Assembly (NCBI GenBank): GCA_025677835.1
Contig: JAIXMR010000147.1
Location: forward strand, 1 to 45,560
Length of the DNA stretch: 45,560 bases
Reading direction: 5' to 3'
Source of the DNA: Sporodiniella umbellata
Taxonomy: Eukaryota; Mucoromycota; Mucoromycetes; Mucorales; Rhizopodaceae
The translations under genes and the position numbers were made by a program. Within the stretch, counting starts at the first letter, position 1, and the number at the start of each line of letters is the position of its first letter. The notes beneath the pieces are model-generated. The model was given only the letters and a program-made list of their open reading frames with translations. It was not told where the DNA came from and did not search any database. Below, piece by piece: positions 29,669 to 41,090 of the stretch.

Positions 29669-31987
29669 GAGAATTGTAGAAAAAGTTGACACCGGAGTTT
29701 ACACAAAATGATTCTAATAAAATGCTTGAATCAGCATGGGCAGCAAATTAAAATAATTTTTTCAAAGTTGGCGGAGGATATTTTCAAAGACCACTGGTTG
29801 TGGGGAAGCTTCTGCATGATGGTAATGCACAACTTCTTCATTAGAACAAAAAAAAACCCTCAAAATATGCAAGTTTATTTGAGATGCATTTTGAGTACTA
29901 TAGGTTAGTACTTTAGACAACAGTTTTGTTATATTATTGTAATGAGCCACTCCTGAGTTGAATTGTAGTGAGAAAGTCAATGTGTAATTATTTAGCCGAT
30001 ATGGTAACATTTTCTCGAAAACACAGTATAAAGCATGTTTTCAGAAGAAAACAGTTATTTTATACTTACGACTCGGTTAGGCCTTTTAAAAAAAGCCTTT
30101 TCAGAGTAGCGTTTGGGCGTATTTGCACTAAAATACAAATACTCTTTAAATTACCGATGATTCCAGAATATTACCAACACCTTTGACGTGTGTAAATACA
30201 GCTCCTCAATAATTACCCGGTAAATTGCCGCAGAAGTATTTAGTGACTGCGAGGCAAGTGTAAAACAAAATGATCTCCTTAGCTTTTGCTTTTCGTCATC
30301 TATTGTCTGAGCTCAATAAACTGCATGTCTTTAGTTTTGGTACACATATGCGTTTTATTTCTGCAAGCTAAAACACTTCAGAAAAACTGGTTTTCACTTT
30401 GTTTTAAAGCTTGAAGGTAAAGTAACAACTTCACAAAGAAATTTTTTTTTCTTTACCAAGACTGATTTTTTTTTGTACAACTTGAAATCAATTTGAATCA
30501 GTGGCTTCAGTAGTTTCGATTCTCGGTTTTACGCGTTTAGATACAAGCATTTGCTTATAGAGAGGCAGAATTCAAAGAGATCAAACAAAAATGAAGCTAA
30601 AAGAAAAAATTTCTGAATGAGCAAAAGCTTTCAAATGATAAAAAAAAAAGTCGTATACACAAAAGAGACCAGTGCTGTGTAACACTTCTCTCAAGTCAGC
30701 TGGAGAATAAAGCTCGGATACACAAAACAGCAAAGTTCGAACCCTTTTGTACCATCAAGGGCTGTTTAAAGATCCGTTGTTGTCTTTTTTTTTTTTTTTT
30801 TTTTTCGATCTTTTTCGTCAACTTTCAATAAGTACCAAAAATAAATTAAACAGTATTCGTCATATGCCGAGTTGCGTTGGATCAGTCGTTGTTTTGAAAA
30901 ACTATTTATTAATGGCTCTTCTAAACTTGTTCAAAACAATACAAGTTGTTTTAAGAAGGTCAATTTCAACAATTCCAGCTTCTGTTTCTTTGTGTCAGTC
31001 AATGGTCTGAAAACTAAACACACAATACATAGTTTGTTTTATGTTTCTGATGTACCGTATTTTTACACTTGTTTCAGTAACTAGAGTTACTTTTTTCGTC
31101 ACTACAATCTGTAAATGGCTGAGTATAGTCCAATGCTATGATAGGTCACAGGCGATTGATTTAATAGACTTCAGGTACTGATTTCTAAAGCATATATACT
31201 TCTAGTAAATATTGTATAAATTCTTTCCAGACAATCTAGCTTCTAGTCTACCTTTTAAATTTTAGAGTTTTTTTTTCGTTATCACGTAGAAAAGCACCAA
31301 AAATAACAGCTTTCTTAAGTTTTGTTGACATTAAAGTAGTAGGATTATGGTGAAAAAAAAATACCTTCACTCAAGTATCAGGCTTGTTTTATGTTAAAAT
31401 CGAAATATCAACAGCTGAATGTTACTTCTAATTATACTTTCTTTATACGTGAATGACGTTCTATGAAATAATCATATTGAGCATTCAGTGGTGAAATGTA
31501 CCAAAAAGAGTAACAAGTAGCTTGATTGCCAAATCCTGTTTTTATCTTTTTTTAGCTAGAAGCCAAAAACAGAAAACGGCGGTGCTTTAAGAAAGTCTTT
31601 TTACATACTCGCCACCATTGACAGCAGTCAGGCTTTTCCGGGAATCTATTTTGTTTCTATTTTAACCGTAGACCAAACAGATTTCTATCGAATTACTGCT
31701 AAATATATAGTTGGTTTTGTTAGTAACAAGGGCTTATCAATTGATCAGGGGTCATGACTTGTAAAACGTATAAAGTTAATTGTTTATTGACAGCTTATAA
31801 TTTTACCTTTTCTGGATAATTTTTTCTTTTTATAGATGTACACAGATCATATTACAGGACTTATGTATACAAATGTACAAATGGGCTTGTTATAGAAATT
31901 TCAAAAATTTAAGGTTGTGCTTAACATTGAAACATAACCTTCCATGCAAACGACTAAGCAAAAATTTCAGTGCTGGATAATGAAAGT

Positions 31988-31995
31988 TATAAATA
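31988..31995 (+). promoter_or_regulatory. TATA box before the broken secreted-protein gene
   Basis: TATAAATA 50 bases before the ATG at 32045. Its survival beside a frameshifted gene suggests that the gene decayed recently or that the frame break is a sequencing error. Confidence 0.5.
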
Positions 31996-32044
31996 CTAAT
32001 TACGCTCAGACGATTCCAAACTATTTCATTCACAAATACTAAAC

Positions 32045-32547
32045 ATGCAATTGTAAGTCACTTTATTTATATTCAGTTTTATGGCTCTCATTGGCTCTGT
32101 TTCCTTTTTACCTTTTGGTAAACGTAGATACTCTATTTGGCTTCGATCAAGCTCTCAGTTTTGCTCCTTCATGCCTCCACATCCTGGCAACGACGTTGAA
32201 GAAACAGAAAATGCTGGTATCCCTATGTGCACTAGTTCTAGTTTGGATGGGAGGATATTCCACGAAGAGTTTATCAAGTCGGCTCATTACCTCCAAAGCT
32301 CAAGTTACGTTCAAGTAATGGGTATTTTTGATCGCACTAAATACAACCCGAGCAATAAGAATGGCGGGGTCAATACGACAATAAAGACATTAGTGATGTC
32401 GCTTGCAATGGTTATAAATATTTTGTGAACTTGGTAGAGCTTAATGCCAGCATTTTTTGCATCTGCTGTTACAAAAACCAAACGGGCTGCCAGTTACATT
32501 TTTCTACTTATGGCTGTGAGAGAGTGGTTCCAGGAAATTACAATTAG
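32045..32547 (+). pseudogene. Frameshifted small secreted cysteine-rich protein gene
   Basis: An ATG at 32045, a possible 24-base intron (32053-32076) and an open frame lead into PPHPGNDVEETENAGIPMC, FIKSAHYLQSSSYVQVMG and FDRTKYNPSNKNGG. The frame then shifts at a G run (about 32366-32369), and the next frame continues as GQYDNKD, VACNGYKYFVNLVE, FCICCYKNQTGC, STYGCERVVPGNYN and a stop at 32547. The two halves together match a pattern I recall from small secreted Mucorales proteins (GGQYD, YKYFVNLVE, cysteine-rich end). That recollection could not be tested here. The break equals one missing base. The N-terminal region has a hydrophobic stretch (MALIGSVSFLPF) but an atypical basic insert, so the signal peptide may be damaged too. 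Function unknown. Confidence 0.6.
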
Positions 32548-33334
32548 TTTCCTTTGAATTGAGTTGGATATTTTTAATAAATTTTTTTATAGGATCTTTT
32601 ATTTTTTTGGAAAGCATTACACCTGAGAAAAGTATAATGTAGTAGGCTCCATGTAGTAATAAGGTTACTACTTGGTATTGGCTTACTAGTGTTCTGACAA
32701 ACACAAAGGAAGCCAAAAATCTAGTAAAAAAGATGTGCTTTATACTAATTTAAACAAAAAACATAAGGGATTTTTTTACTAATATATAAATCATTTTGGT
32801 TGGGGTCAAGCCTAAAGTATAAACTATGCATCTTTCTTTCCTTAAAAGCCAGTCGAGGAGGTTACAATTAAAGCCAACTAAAAGCTGGTTGATTTTCGAT
32901 TTGTAACCAAATACTAGGGTCGCAAAAAACAACTTCACTGCTTATAAACATTGTTGGATTAGCGTAAATACCGCAAAAACGTAGTTTGTGCTTAACATAC
33001 TTGCTAATGCTTTTTGTTTTATTGTAGCGAAAGCTTTTGGTCACTAAAATACTATCAGAGTGTAAAGGCATTTTTTTCAGATAAATCAATGTTTGAAGGG
33101 CATCTTCCAAACAATTTTCTCAAAGAAACAAGGCTATTTCTAGATGAAAGCAAAAGAAAAATTCATTAACAAATGACAGGAATAACGGTAGATTCCCGTG
33201 GTATCTTACCTAGTTTTTCTTTTTTTGGTATTTAATGCTGAGGACTCTTGCTGCAAAATTCAAGAATGCGGTCATTGAATTTTTCGTGGCTTGTAACTGA
33301 GCAAATTTTTTTTAATTGACAGTAAGGCTCAATT
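32548..33334. other. Intergenic region before RPL19, with a possible recombinase remnant
   Basis: The right part must hold the RPL19 promoter and leader. On the minus strand an 80-codon frame (33110-32868) contains DALQTLIYLKKMPLHSDSIL and SISKYVKHKLRFCGIYA, discussed as a finding. Otherwise the stretch is AT-rich and unremarkable. Confidence 0.4.
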
Positions 33335-34057
33335 ATGTAAGCCTTCTCTTTTTTCGCTTTAGTCGATTTTTAAAAATGTAATGGTTGCTCGTTAAAAAGC
33401 ATGCAAGGGATTGATGAGCTCATAAACTTTGTTCGTTTAGGGTCAACTTGACAGTCCAAAAGCGTCTCGCTGCTTCCGTCCTTAAGTGTGGTGAAAGAAA
33501 AATCTGGCTCGACCCCAATGAGGTTAACGAAATCTCCAACGCCAACTCTCGTAAGTGAAACCTATTCTGCAGTAAAAAAAATAGTAAGCCTTACTTACTG
33601 TGTCTATTTTATACTAGGTGCTAACATCCGTAAGCTCGTTAAGGATGGTTTGATCATTCGCAAGCCCGAAATTGCTCAATCTCGTTTCCGTGTTCTCGAA
33701 CGTGCTGCTGCCAAGCGCAACGGTCGTCACATGGGTTACGGTAAGAGAAAGGGTACTGCTGACGCCCGTATGTCTTCTCAAGTTATCTGGATGCGTCGTA
33801 TGCGTGTTCTCCGTCGTTTGTTGGCCAAGTACAGAGAATCTGGTAAGATCGACAAGCACTTGTATCACCACCTTTACCTTAAGTCCAAGGGTAACGGTTT
33901 CAAGAACAAGCGTGTCTTGATGGAACACATCCACAAGGCTAAGGCTGAAAAGGTTCGTGCTAAGACTCTTGCCGAACAAGCTGATGTTCTCCGTGCCAAG
34001 AACAAGGCTCTCCGTGAACGTCGTGCCAACAAGAAGGCCGAAAAGAACGAAGCTTAA
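33335..34057 (+). CDS. RPL19: 60S ribosomal protein L19 (eL19)
   Basis: Three exons: AT of the start codon at 33335-33336, then 33441-33550 and 33618-34057, giving 183 residues, near the usual 180-200. It is a large-subunit protein at an intersubunit bridge. Conserved text includes [53 protein letters not shown] and [16 protein letters not shown], with a basic coiled C-terminal helix. The initiator ATG is itself split by the 104-base first intron (AT|G): no ATG sits in frame after the acceptor before [10 protein letters not shown], and AT|GTAAGC is a good donor. Codons end strongly in C or T with AAG and CGT preferred, as in highly expressed genes and unlike the AT-rich neighbours. AATAAA follows 17 bases after the stop. 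Confidence 0.96.
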
Positions 34058-34073
34058 ATACTCTTACCACAAC

Positions 34074-34079
34074 AATAAA
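34074..34079 (+). terminator. Polyadenylation signal of RPL19
   Basis: AATAAA 17 bases after the RPL19 stop codon, in an AT-rich tail about 215 bases before the next gene on the same strand. Confidence 0.5.
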
Positions 34080-34293
34080 ATTTTACAACCACAACAATTA
34101 AAAAGGAATGCGTATCGCGCAATGTTTTTGTGTTATACGATTTGTTCATTTATTACATGAGTTTACATGAACTATGCTACATATTAATATGTTGATAAAA
34201 AATTTTCGTGACCTCTTTTCGCTCTACCTTTTTTAAAAGAGATGTCACATTTATTTTTTTTGGTTTTCTTTCAAACATTTGTTTTATATCAAA

Positions 34294-34935
34294 ATGAGTA
34301 TTCAAGGTTTCTGGGGTAATAACTTGAGCTAGTTGAGACACGAAGCACTCTTGTCTTAACCTTTCTATCTTAATTTTTAGGTCTTCAATTAATACCTGGT
34401 AAGACATACACTCAAGTTGTAGCTGCACCTTTCCGTATTACTATGGTAATTTTTTTTTTTTTTTTTTTATACAGAAAGAGCTTTATTTTAGTTTTCATGT
34501 CAACTTATATGATTCGAATAGGCCTCTCTTTCTGCTGAGGTTGAGGGTAACAAACGTACTTCTGTTTCTGTTCTTGTTGAAAAGAAAGATTTTGTACTTT
34601 GCACTTTGGTACCCAACAAGATTGAACAGCAACCTTTGGATATCACTTTTGTTGAAGGAGAAGAAGTTACCTTCTCTACCAAGGGCCAAAACACTGTTCA
34701 CCTTACCGGCAACTATGTTTTCCAAGACGAGGACGATAATATGGATGACTCTATGGTCGACTCTGAAGAAGAAGAGGCCGACGAAGAAGACGAAGAAGGT
34801 GATGATATTGAAGACTTTCTTAAGAACCTTCCTCCCAATGCCACCAAAGAAGAAATTAACCAAGCTTTGCTTGCCGCTTTAGAAGGTGACGAAGAAATTG
34901 ATTCTGATGAAATCAACTCTGAAGATGATGATGAG

Positions 34936-34967
<32 letters not shown>

Positions 34968-35580
34968 GCCTGTTCCTGTCAGTAAGAAGCGTGCTGCTGA
35001 ACCTGTCAAGCAAACCTCAGCCAAGAAGCAAAAGGCTGAGAAGAAGGAAGAGCCCAAGAAGAAAGAAGAGCCCAAAAAGAAGGAAGAACCCAAGAAGAAA
35101 GAGGAGCCCAAAAAGAAGGAAGAACCTAAAAAGAAGGAAGAACCTAAAAAGAAGGAAGAGCCCAAGAAGGAGGAGTCCAAGAAGAAGGTTACTAAACTCC
35201 CTAACGGTCTCATTATTGAAGAAGTTAAAATCGGGGACGGCGCTTCCTGCAAAAATGGTCAAAGAGTACGTTGTTACAAGTTGCTAAATTTTATTGTAAA
35301 CTGACTTTTATTCTAAAAACAGATTGGTATGCGATACATTGGTAAACTCACCAATGGCAAGGTGTTTGATAAAAATATCTCTGGCAAGCCTTTCAATTTC
35401 CTCTTAGGCCGTGGTGAAGTTATTAAGGGTTGGGATATCGGTATTGCTGGCATGAAGATTGGTGGTGAACGTAGATTGACCATCCCTGCTCCTTTGGCTT
35501 ATGGTAAGCGCGGCGCTCCCCCAGATATTCCTAAGAACGCTACTCTTGTTTTTGAAGTCAAATTACTTTCTATGAAATAA
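34294..35580 (+). CDS. Nucleolar FKBP-type peptidyl-prolyl isomerase (Fpr3/Fpr4-like)
   Basis: Four exons: 34294-34315, 34381-34445, 34522-35265 and 35323-35580, giving 362 residues. The N-terminal nucleoplasmin-like domain (about 1-90) shows [40 protein letters not shown] and HLTGNYV. A long acidic tract follows ([13 protein letters not shown], then an E run), then a basic block of about eight KKEEP units. The C-terminal FKBP domain (about 250-362) has [35 protein letters not shown] and [18 protein letters not shown]. Such proteins act as histone chaperones and proline isomerases in nucleolus and chromatin, and bind FK506/rapamycin (family knowledge). The join [13 protein letters not shown] is exact. 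Exon 1 is only 22 bases. Intron 2 holds a T run of 19. It is on the same strand as RPL19, about 240 bases away. Confidence 0.94.
35035..35178. repeat. 18-base tandem repeat encoding KKEEPK units
   Basis: About eight imperfect copies of AAGAAGGAAGAGCCCAAG in frame within the FKBP gene, alternating AAA/AAG and CCC/CCT. They make a Lys/Glu/Pro linker between the acidic tract and the catalytic domain. Confidence 0.9.
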
Positions 35581-36110
35581 TCGCATCACATATCTTAAAT
35601 CCAAAATAAAACTCATGAACACTAGTTGTTTTTGCAACCTAAAATACATCTTGTCTGCGTAAATAGACTATACAAGCTTGAAGAGAAAAAACAAGCTTGC
35701 TTTCTATAGTGCTCCTAATTACCTTTGACAGATTTAAAGTTAAAAAACTTTAAAATTTTGTGCAGCGTTCTACCGACCGCGTTTTTCATTGGACATTTTG
35801 TGTTTGTTTATTGTTTAGATCACATTATAAAGAATATGTTTTCAGAAGTTTTGAATAACTTGGTTTTGATCAGCCCTAAATTTCTCTCTGACGAGAACTC
35901 TCCCTATTCTGTAGCATTGCATCTGCAGCACACGGAGAGCAAATACGTTCCGCTCATTTTTTTAAAAAGTGTCTCATTTTCACTGCTGCATCATGAAGGT
36001 GTGTCTGTGTGCATCTGTATTGTATTTTCAAATGTCTTTCCGGGCCGGATATAATGCTGCTATTGTCAAAAATTCACATTATTTTATTTATAGATGCAAT
36101 AAGGAAAAGC
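35581..36110. other. Intergenic region, FKBP to RPL27
   Basis: It holds the 3' UTRs of two convergent genes (FKBP ends at 35580, RPL27 at 36111). A plus-strand frame at about 35836-36000 (SPKFLSDENSPYSVALHLQH) is mixed in composition and could splice into frames antisense to RPL27, but no family is evident, so it is not called as a gene. Confidence 0.45.
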
Positions 36111-36811
36111 TTAGAATCTAAGCTTGCTGAAGAACCACTTGTTCTTACCAGTTTGGTAACGTTCTTCAAAGAGCTTCTTGATAACCTATGTATTGTCGCG
36201 TTAACTCAAGCTTTTTGGGCGAGCTTTTTAATTACCTTCTTGGAGTCATCTCGTTGAGTGGGTTCCTTGAAAGTTTCAGAGGAGATGGTACCCTTGATTT
36301 GTTCCAATTCCAAAGCATAACTTTAATTGATAGTGTTAGTATCTAATGGATAAGTCAACTGTTTCTAATCGTACCGAGTGGGCATCATGTGGTTATAGTT
36401 GACAATCTTAACGAAAGGCTTGACCTTAGAGCGCTTGGCAACCTTCTTCTTACCCATGGACTTGGTGACCTTGAGAGGGGAACGCTCAACACCAGCAACA
36501 ACGGCATAACCGTAGGGTCTGTCTTTGGTTCCTTCATCGTGGTCTAAAAGTGTAATTGAGTACGCGACATTCCAAAAACAAACTGTCAAGACTCTCTACT
36601 TACTGCGTACAACGACAGCTTTTTTACCGGCGTAACGACCTTGCAAAATGACAACAACCTAAATGTAACGAGGAAATTGTGTCAATGTCAATTCAACCTT
36701 TTCTTTTATTGCGCATTTTTTATTCGGAAAAGAAATCCAACTGTTCTTTATCTTCATCCATCCATTATCGTTGAAAGTACATACTTTACCAGCCTTGATG
36801 AATTTGACCAT
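36111..36811 (-). CDS. RPL27: 60S ribosomal protein L27 (eL27)
   Basis: Five exons: 36811-36785, 36658-36604, 36543-36375, 36320-36236 and 36185-36111, giving 136 residues, exactly the usual length. It is a large-subunit protein with an N-terminal KOW-type fold. The assembled product begins [25 protein letters not shown], passes through [40 protein letters not shown] and [10 protein letters not shown], and ends [15 protein letters not shown], all matching the family. Introns of 126, 60, 54 and 50 bases interrupt the gene; the first follows codon 9. Codon use is biased as in RPL19. The minus orientation makes it convergent with the FKBP gene. Confidence 0.96.
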
Positions 36812-37344
36812 ATTGATTAATGATATGTAAAGGAAGAGGAGGAAGTCTGAGTTTCTTCTTCCTTCTCATACGCACTGCTGTTGTCTCGAAGCCCTCTCTC
36901 GAAGTCTGAGTGCGAAATTTGCCACCAAGTACTATGTTTTTACAAATACTTGGAATAAAAATTAGCCAATAAAAAGCTTCAAATTTGAACAGAGGATTTT
37001 ATGAAGCACAAGAACAGCTTGTGTGTTAAAAGTAGCTCTACGTTGCTTACTGAGTGATTGATACCCCAGTTTTACTACACAATAAGAATTTTTTGAGAGA
37101 CAAAAAAAAAGCTTTGTAGAAACTTAAAAATCGAAACCTTTCCCTTTTATCTAATTGATATCAAATGGGTTAGATAGACTACTAAAAACATGAGTAGATG
37201 ACGAATTGATGCAGCCCACTACTTAAAATGTCCTGGCTTACAGGTCCCTTACAGTATGAAGTCACAAAGCAGTCCTATGATAACCGTACTATTCACAAAT
37301 AAACTTGGCGTTTACTTTGGGTGTTTTTCTTTTTGTTTGTCCTT
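36812..37344. other. Divergent promoter region, RPL27 to DIS3L2-like gene
   Basis: 533 bases between opposing starts. A CT/GA-rich leader lies beside RPL27 (36826-36870), then AT-rich sequence. No convincing TATA box was found for either gene, and no coding frame is credible. Confidence 0.5.
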
Positions 37345-40300
37345 ATGACAGGAACTGAAAAAACAGATGCCGAAGCTGCCCAAGCTATTGTAAAACCGTA
37401 TAATTTTTTGTAATTGCAATTATGTTAAACATACTTCCTAGGTTGCCTCTTCGCAAAAGCCTAGAAAGCGAAAGACTTATAGAAGAAAATCTACTACAAA
37501 AGTAGTTGTCAAAAAAACTGATACTAGGAAACAAGAAACCAAGGAAATTCCCCAAGAGCCCTCTGTTGATCAAAAGGAAAGTACAAAAAACCCAACTATT
37601 GTCAAAAAGAGAAGCCGTAAAAGAAATCGCAAAACTGCGGTGGAACGTCATGATACTGCGGAAGACAAAATAGCAAACACTCCCAATGCAGTAGTCAAGT
37701 CCCAATCGGTGAAAGTGTTTGATTACCAAGAGCTCGAGAAGGAGCTGAATGGGCATGCCATCCCTGATATCAGTGCACCTATTTACTTTGCACCTGAAAA
37801 GAAGACTCGGGAAGTTAGGGTGCGAAATGATTATTCCGAAACCAAAGCAAGAGAGCCTAAAACAAAATCTGGGTCTAAAGAAAAACATACTGCGGGTAAA
37901 GTAGAAGTCGGTGATTTTGAGCTGCAAAAAAATACGAAATTAAAATGTACAATTATATAGGCCGCTATAGCGCTGTGCCTCCTCCTATCAGTCTAGTGGC
38001 TAAGCATGAGGCAAAGTCAAGAAAAACACCTAAGAAAAGCAAGGGAGAGGGGATTCCAAAAATCGAAAAGAAATCTGGAAAAAAAGAAGCGAGGAAAGGC
38101 ACAGAGGACGAATTCAAAATTTCAGCTCCTAGTGTCAAACTGCCATCCAAAAAAAACAAAACGAGTACTCTGCAACAAAAACCCACATCAAACGAGCCAC
38201 TAGCGGCCTCCGGCAAAACCCCGAAAAAAAAAAGCAAAGAAAATGACAAAGTGAAGGTTTTAGATCAAGTGGATAAACATATTGCAACACCAACAAAACA
38301 AAACAAAACAAAATCAGTGAACAAAGATGTTCAAAAGGAAGCTCTCACTAAAGAGTATTGTCATCCTTATGACATTCTTTATGGCCAAAAAAATCCCAGA
38401 TTTGACAAGTATATGGACCCTAAAGTATGCGAACAACAGATAAAAGAGAAAGATTCGAAAATGTATAAAGGCGTGCTGCGTATCAGCAAGCGAAACCACA
38501 GTGATGCCTACTTTACAAGCGACCAAATAGATACAGACATTTATATTTTCGGTTCACGTGACCGCAACCGCGCTTTGGAAGGGGATATCGTTTATGTACA
38601 GCTAACAGAATTGGACTCGGTTTGGGAAAGAAAAAAAGAAAGCATGGCTCAGAAAAACAAAGATAGAAATATAGAGAGTGATCCGAATGACGAGAAGCTG
38701 AAGCCAAAGTACGTCGGCAAAGTTGTGGCTATTGCCAATACCCGTAAAGATCATCTTTATTCTGGAATCATTACGCTCTCACGAGAGTCTCTCTACACAG
38801 TCAACAAAGCCAATGACAGCCAACTTGAAGAAGAAGAAATTGAGACGGAAACGGAAACAGAGATAGACAGCCAAGCTTTAAATAAAGACGGTACAGAGGG
38901 CAAGACTTCCGCTTCTACAACAAAGGCTAAGCAAAAGAGAAAAAGACCCCACTGTGCTTGGTTTAGGCCTATTGATAAGCGAGCACCGATCATAGGTGTG
39001 CCAATGTCACTTGCGCCTCCGGACATTATACAAAATGAAGAGAAATACTTGAAAAGGATTGTAGTGGTCCAAATCCAAAATTGGGCCATCAATGTAGATA
39101 CTCCGAGGGGTGCATTTGTTCGTGAATTAGGGCAGATAGGAAACATCCCTGCTGAAACCGAAGCAGTACTATCAGACAACAACATATCTGAAGAGCCTTT
39201 CACTAAGAAAGCATTAAAAAACTTACCTCCTACACCATGGTCTATCGACCAATCTCAAATTGACAATAGACGCGATTTGAGGGAAACGCGTATTTTCACT
39301 ATTGACCCTGCTACGGCCAAAGGTTTTTTTTTTTTTTTTAAAAAAAAAACACACTTTCACTTACTTTTCTCCCTTCAATATTAGATCTTGACGATGCTGT
39401 CCATGTAACAAAAATAGCGGACAACGACTTTGAAGTCGGTGTTCATATTGCAGATGTTTCTCATTTTTTGAAGCCTCACACAAATTTGGACCACGAGGCT
39501 TATGATAGAGGAACCAGTACTTATCTTTGCGATCGGGTGATTCCCATGTTGCCGTCATTGCTGTGTGAAGAATTGTGTAGTTTAAACCCTGGAGTTGATA
39601 GGTAAAAACGCTTGACTACAACTAGTACATAAGGCTGATATCATTGTATAGACTTGCGTTTTCGGTCATCTGGAAAATGGATAAAGAAGGCAATATAAAA
39701 GATACATGGTTCGGAAAGACTGTTATTCGGTAAACTTCATTATTGGTCTTTTTTTTCTAAAAAAAAAAAACTAACTGTATTTTAAAGTTCATGCACCAAG
39801 TTGGCATACGAAGATGCCCAATGCGTAATAGAAGGCCAGAAGCTCCCTGAGCATGTTAATGTTACAAACCATGAAAAATCTAGTGTTGAGCAAGATATTC
39901 TCTATCTGTTTGAGATGTCCAAAAGCATGCGTAAACGGCGATTTGAAAATGGTGCTTTATCAATCAATTCTATCAAGCTTTCTTTCAAGTTGAACGAGCT
40001 CGGTGAACCTTGTGAAGTGTCTGTTTACGAGCAGAAAGACTCAAATCGACTCATTGAAGAATTCATGCTTCGAGCCAACATGAGCGTCGCTGCAAAAATC
40101 TATGAACACTACCCTAATGAAGCACTCCTTCGTCAACACTCACCTCCTCATGAAAAATCTCTGGTAATATTATTTTTTAAAAAAAAAAAACGTTTAAATG
40201 CTTTTGCTTATATTATTAAAGAACGAGTTTCTGAGGATTGCTGAAAAACTAGGCTACTCGCTTGATGGATCAAGTGCTGGCAACCTTCAGAAATCTTTTA

Positions 40301-41076
40301 ACGCTATTGATTCTGATGCTGTTAAGGAAGTACTAAGACTCTTAGCAGTCAAGCCCATGCAAAGAGCAAAATATTTCTGTACAGGCGCTTGTGATGAAGA
40401 GCAATTTAGACATTATGCTTTAAACGTACCTTTATATACGCACTTTACTTCGCCTATTAGGCGTTTCCCAGATATTATTGTACATCGGCAATTGCAAGCG
40501 GCCCTCCAAGGAAAGAAAAACTGTGGCTACACACAACATGCTATTCAAAAGGCATCTGTCCATACCAATGAGAAGAAGGAGGGAGCTAAAAACTCACAGG
40601 ACGCAAACTTGAAGCTCTACCTTTATCACTATCTTCATAATTTGGAAAAAGACCTCGGAAAACCCATTATTTGTACTGCAATTGTCACACAGGTGGTAAA
40701 GGACTCATTCGATGTGCTTGTGCCTGAATATGGCATTGAGAAACGAGTTTACCTAGACTCAATGCCCATTGTCAAGCATGTATATAACACAAACAAGAAT
40801 AGTCAGTCTGTTTATTGGGGGAAGAGTACCGATAAGGTTCTGAAAAACAGCATCGAAAACAGAGGCCGAGCTGAAACTGTTGATATGAAGGTTCACTTAG
40901 AAAACAACACCGGTGGTGTATGCGATGTTCCCGAAGAGTTGAATGAAAATGCATTGGACATTGAAAATAGAGTACAAATATTTGATACGTTTTCTAAACT
41001 GGAGGTACGCATTCAAGTGAATATAGATGTATCGCCGCCCAGTGTAAGCATCCATCCGGTTAACCCTTTTATATAA
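37345..41076 (+). CDS. DIS3L2-like exoribonuclease (RNase II/R family)
   Basis: Seven exons: 37345-37389, 37442-37895, 37961-39322, 39385-39601, 39652-39729, 39788-40163 and 40222-41076, giving 1128 residues. It degrades RNA 3' to 5'; DIS3L2-type enzymes act outside the exosome on uridylated RNA (family knowledge). The first 330 residues are Lys/Ser-rich and disordered. Cold-shock-like domains follow ([35 protein letters not shown]). The RNB domain starts near residue 610 with the catalytic aspartate motif [15 protein letters not shown], then [42 protein letters not shown] and [22 protein letters not shown]-terminal S1-like strand region ends at residue 1128. Intact aspartates argue against catalytically dead Ssd1. 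Intron 2 (65 bases) explains a frame change at 37896; intron 3 has a weak GTTTTT donor and a T14A9 run. It is convergent with the CENP-O gene, 14 bases apart. Confidence 0.92.
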
Positions 41077-41090
41077 ACCTAAACAAAATG

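Larger units (their letters stand above)
29605..32044. other. Gene-poor AT-rich stretch
   Basis: 2.4 kb without a recognisable gene apart from the ACH1 promoter. A frame at 29708-29908 (KIIFSKLAEDIFKDHWLWG) and one at 30872-31084 have mixed composition but no start context, splice partners or known motif. A single T run lies at 30785-30805. No repeats of note were seen. Confidence 0.5.

Noticed and set aside
20402..33334. Idea that the gene-poor tracts are a centromere or an intact mobile element
   Set aside because: No tandem arrays, terminal repeats, target duplications or transposase/reverse-transcriptase motifs were seen; low gene density alone is not evidence.
34713..35252. 179-codon minus-strand frame opposite the FKBP gene
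   Set aside because: It is an antisense reading of the KKEEP and acidic tracts, giving only S- and F-rich low complexity.
37896..37960. Apparent frameshift between two long frames of the DIS3L2-like gene
   Set aside because: A 65-base intron (GTAAAG...TATAG) explains the frame change exactly.
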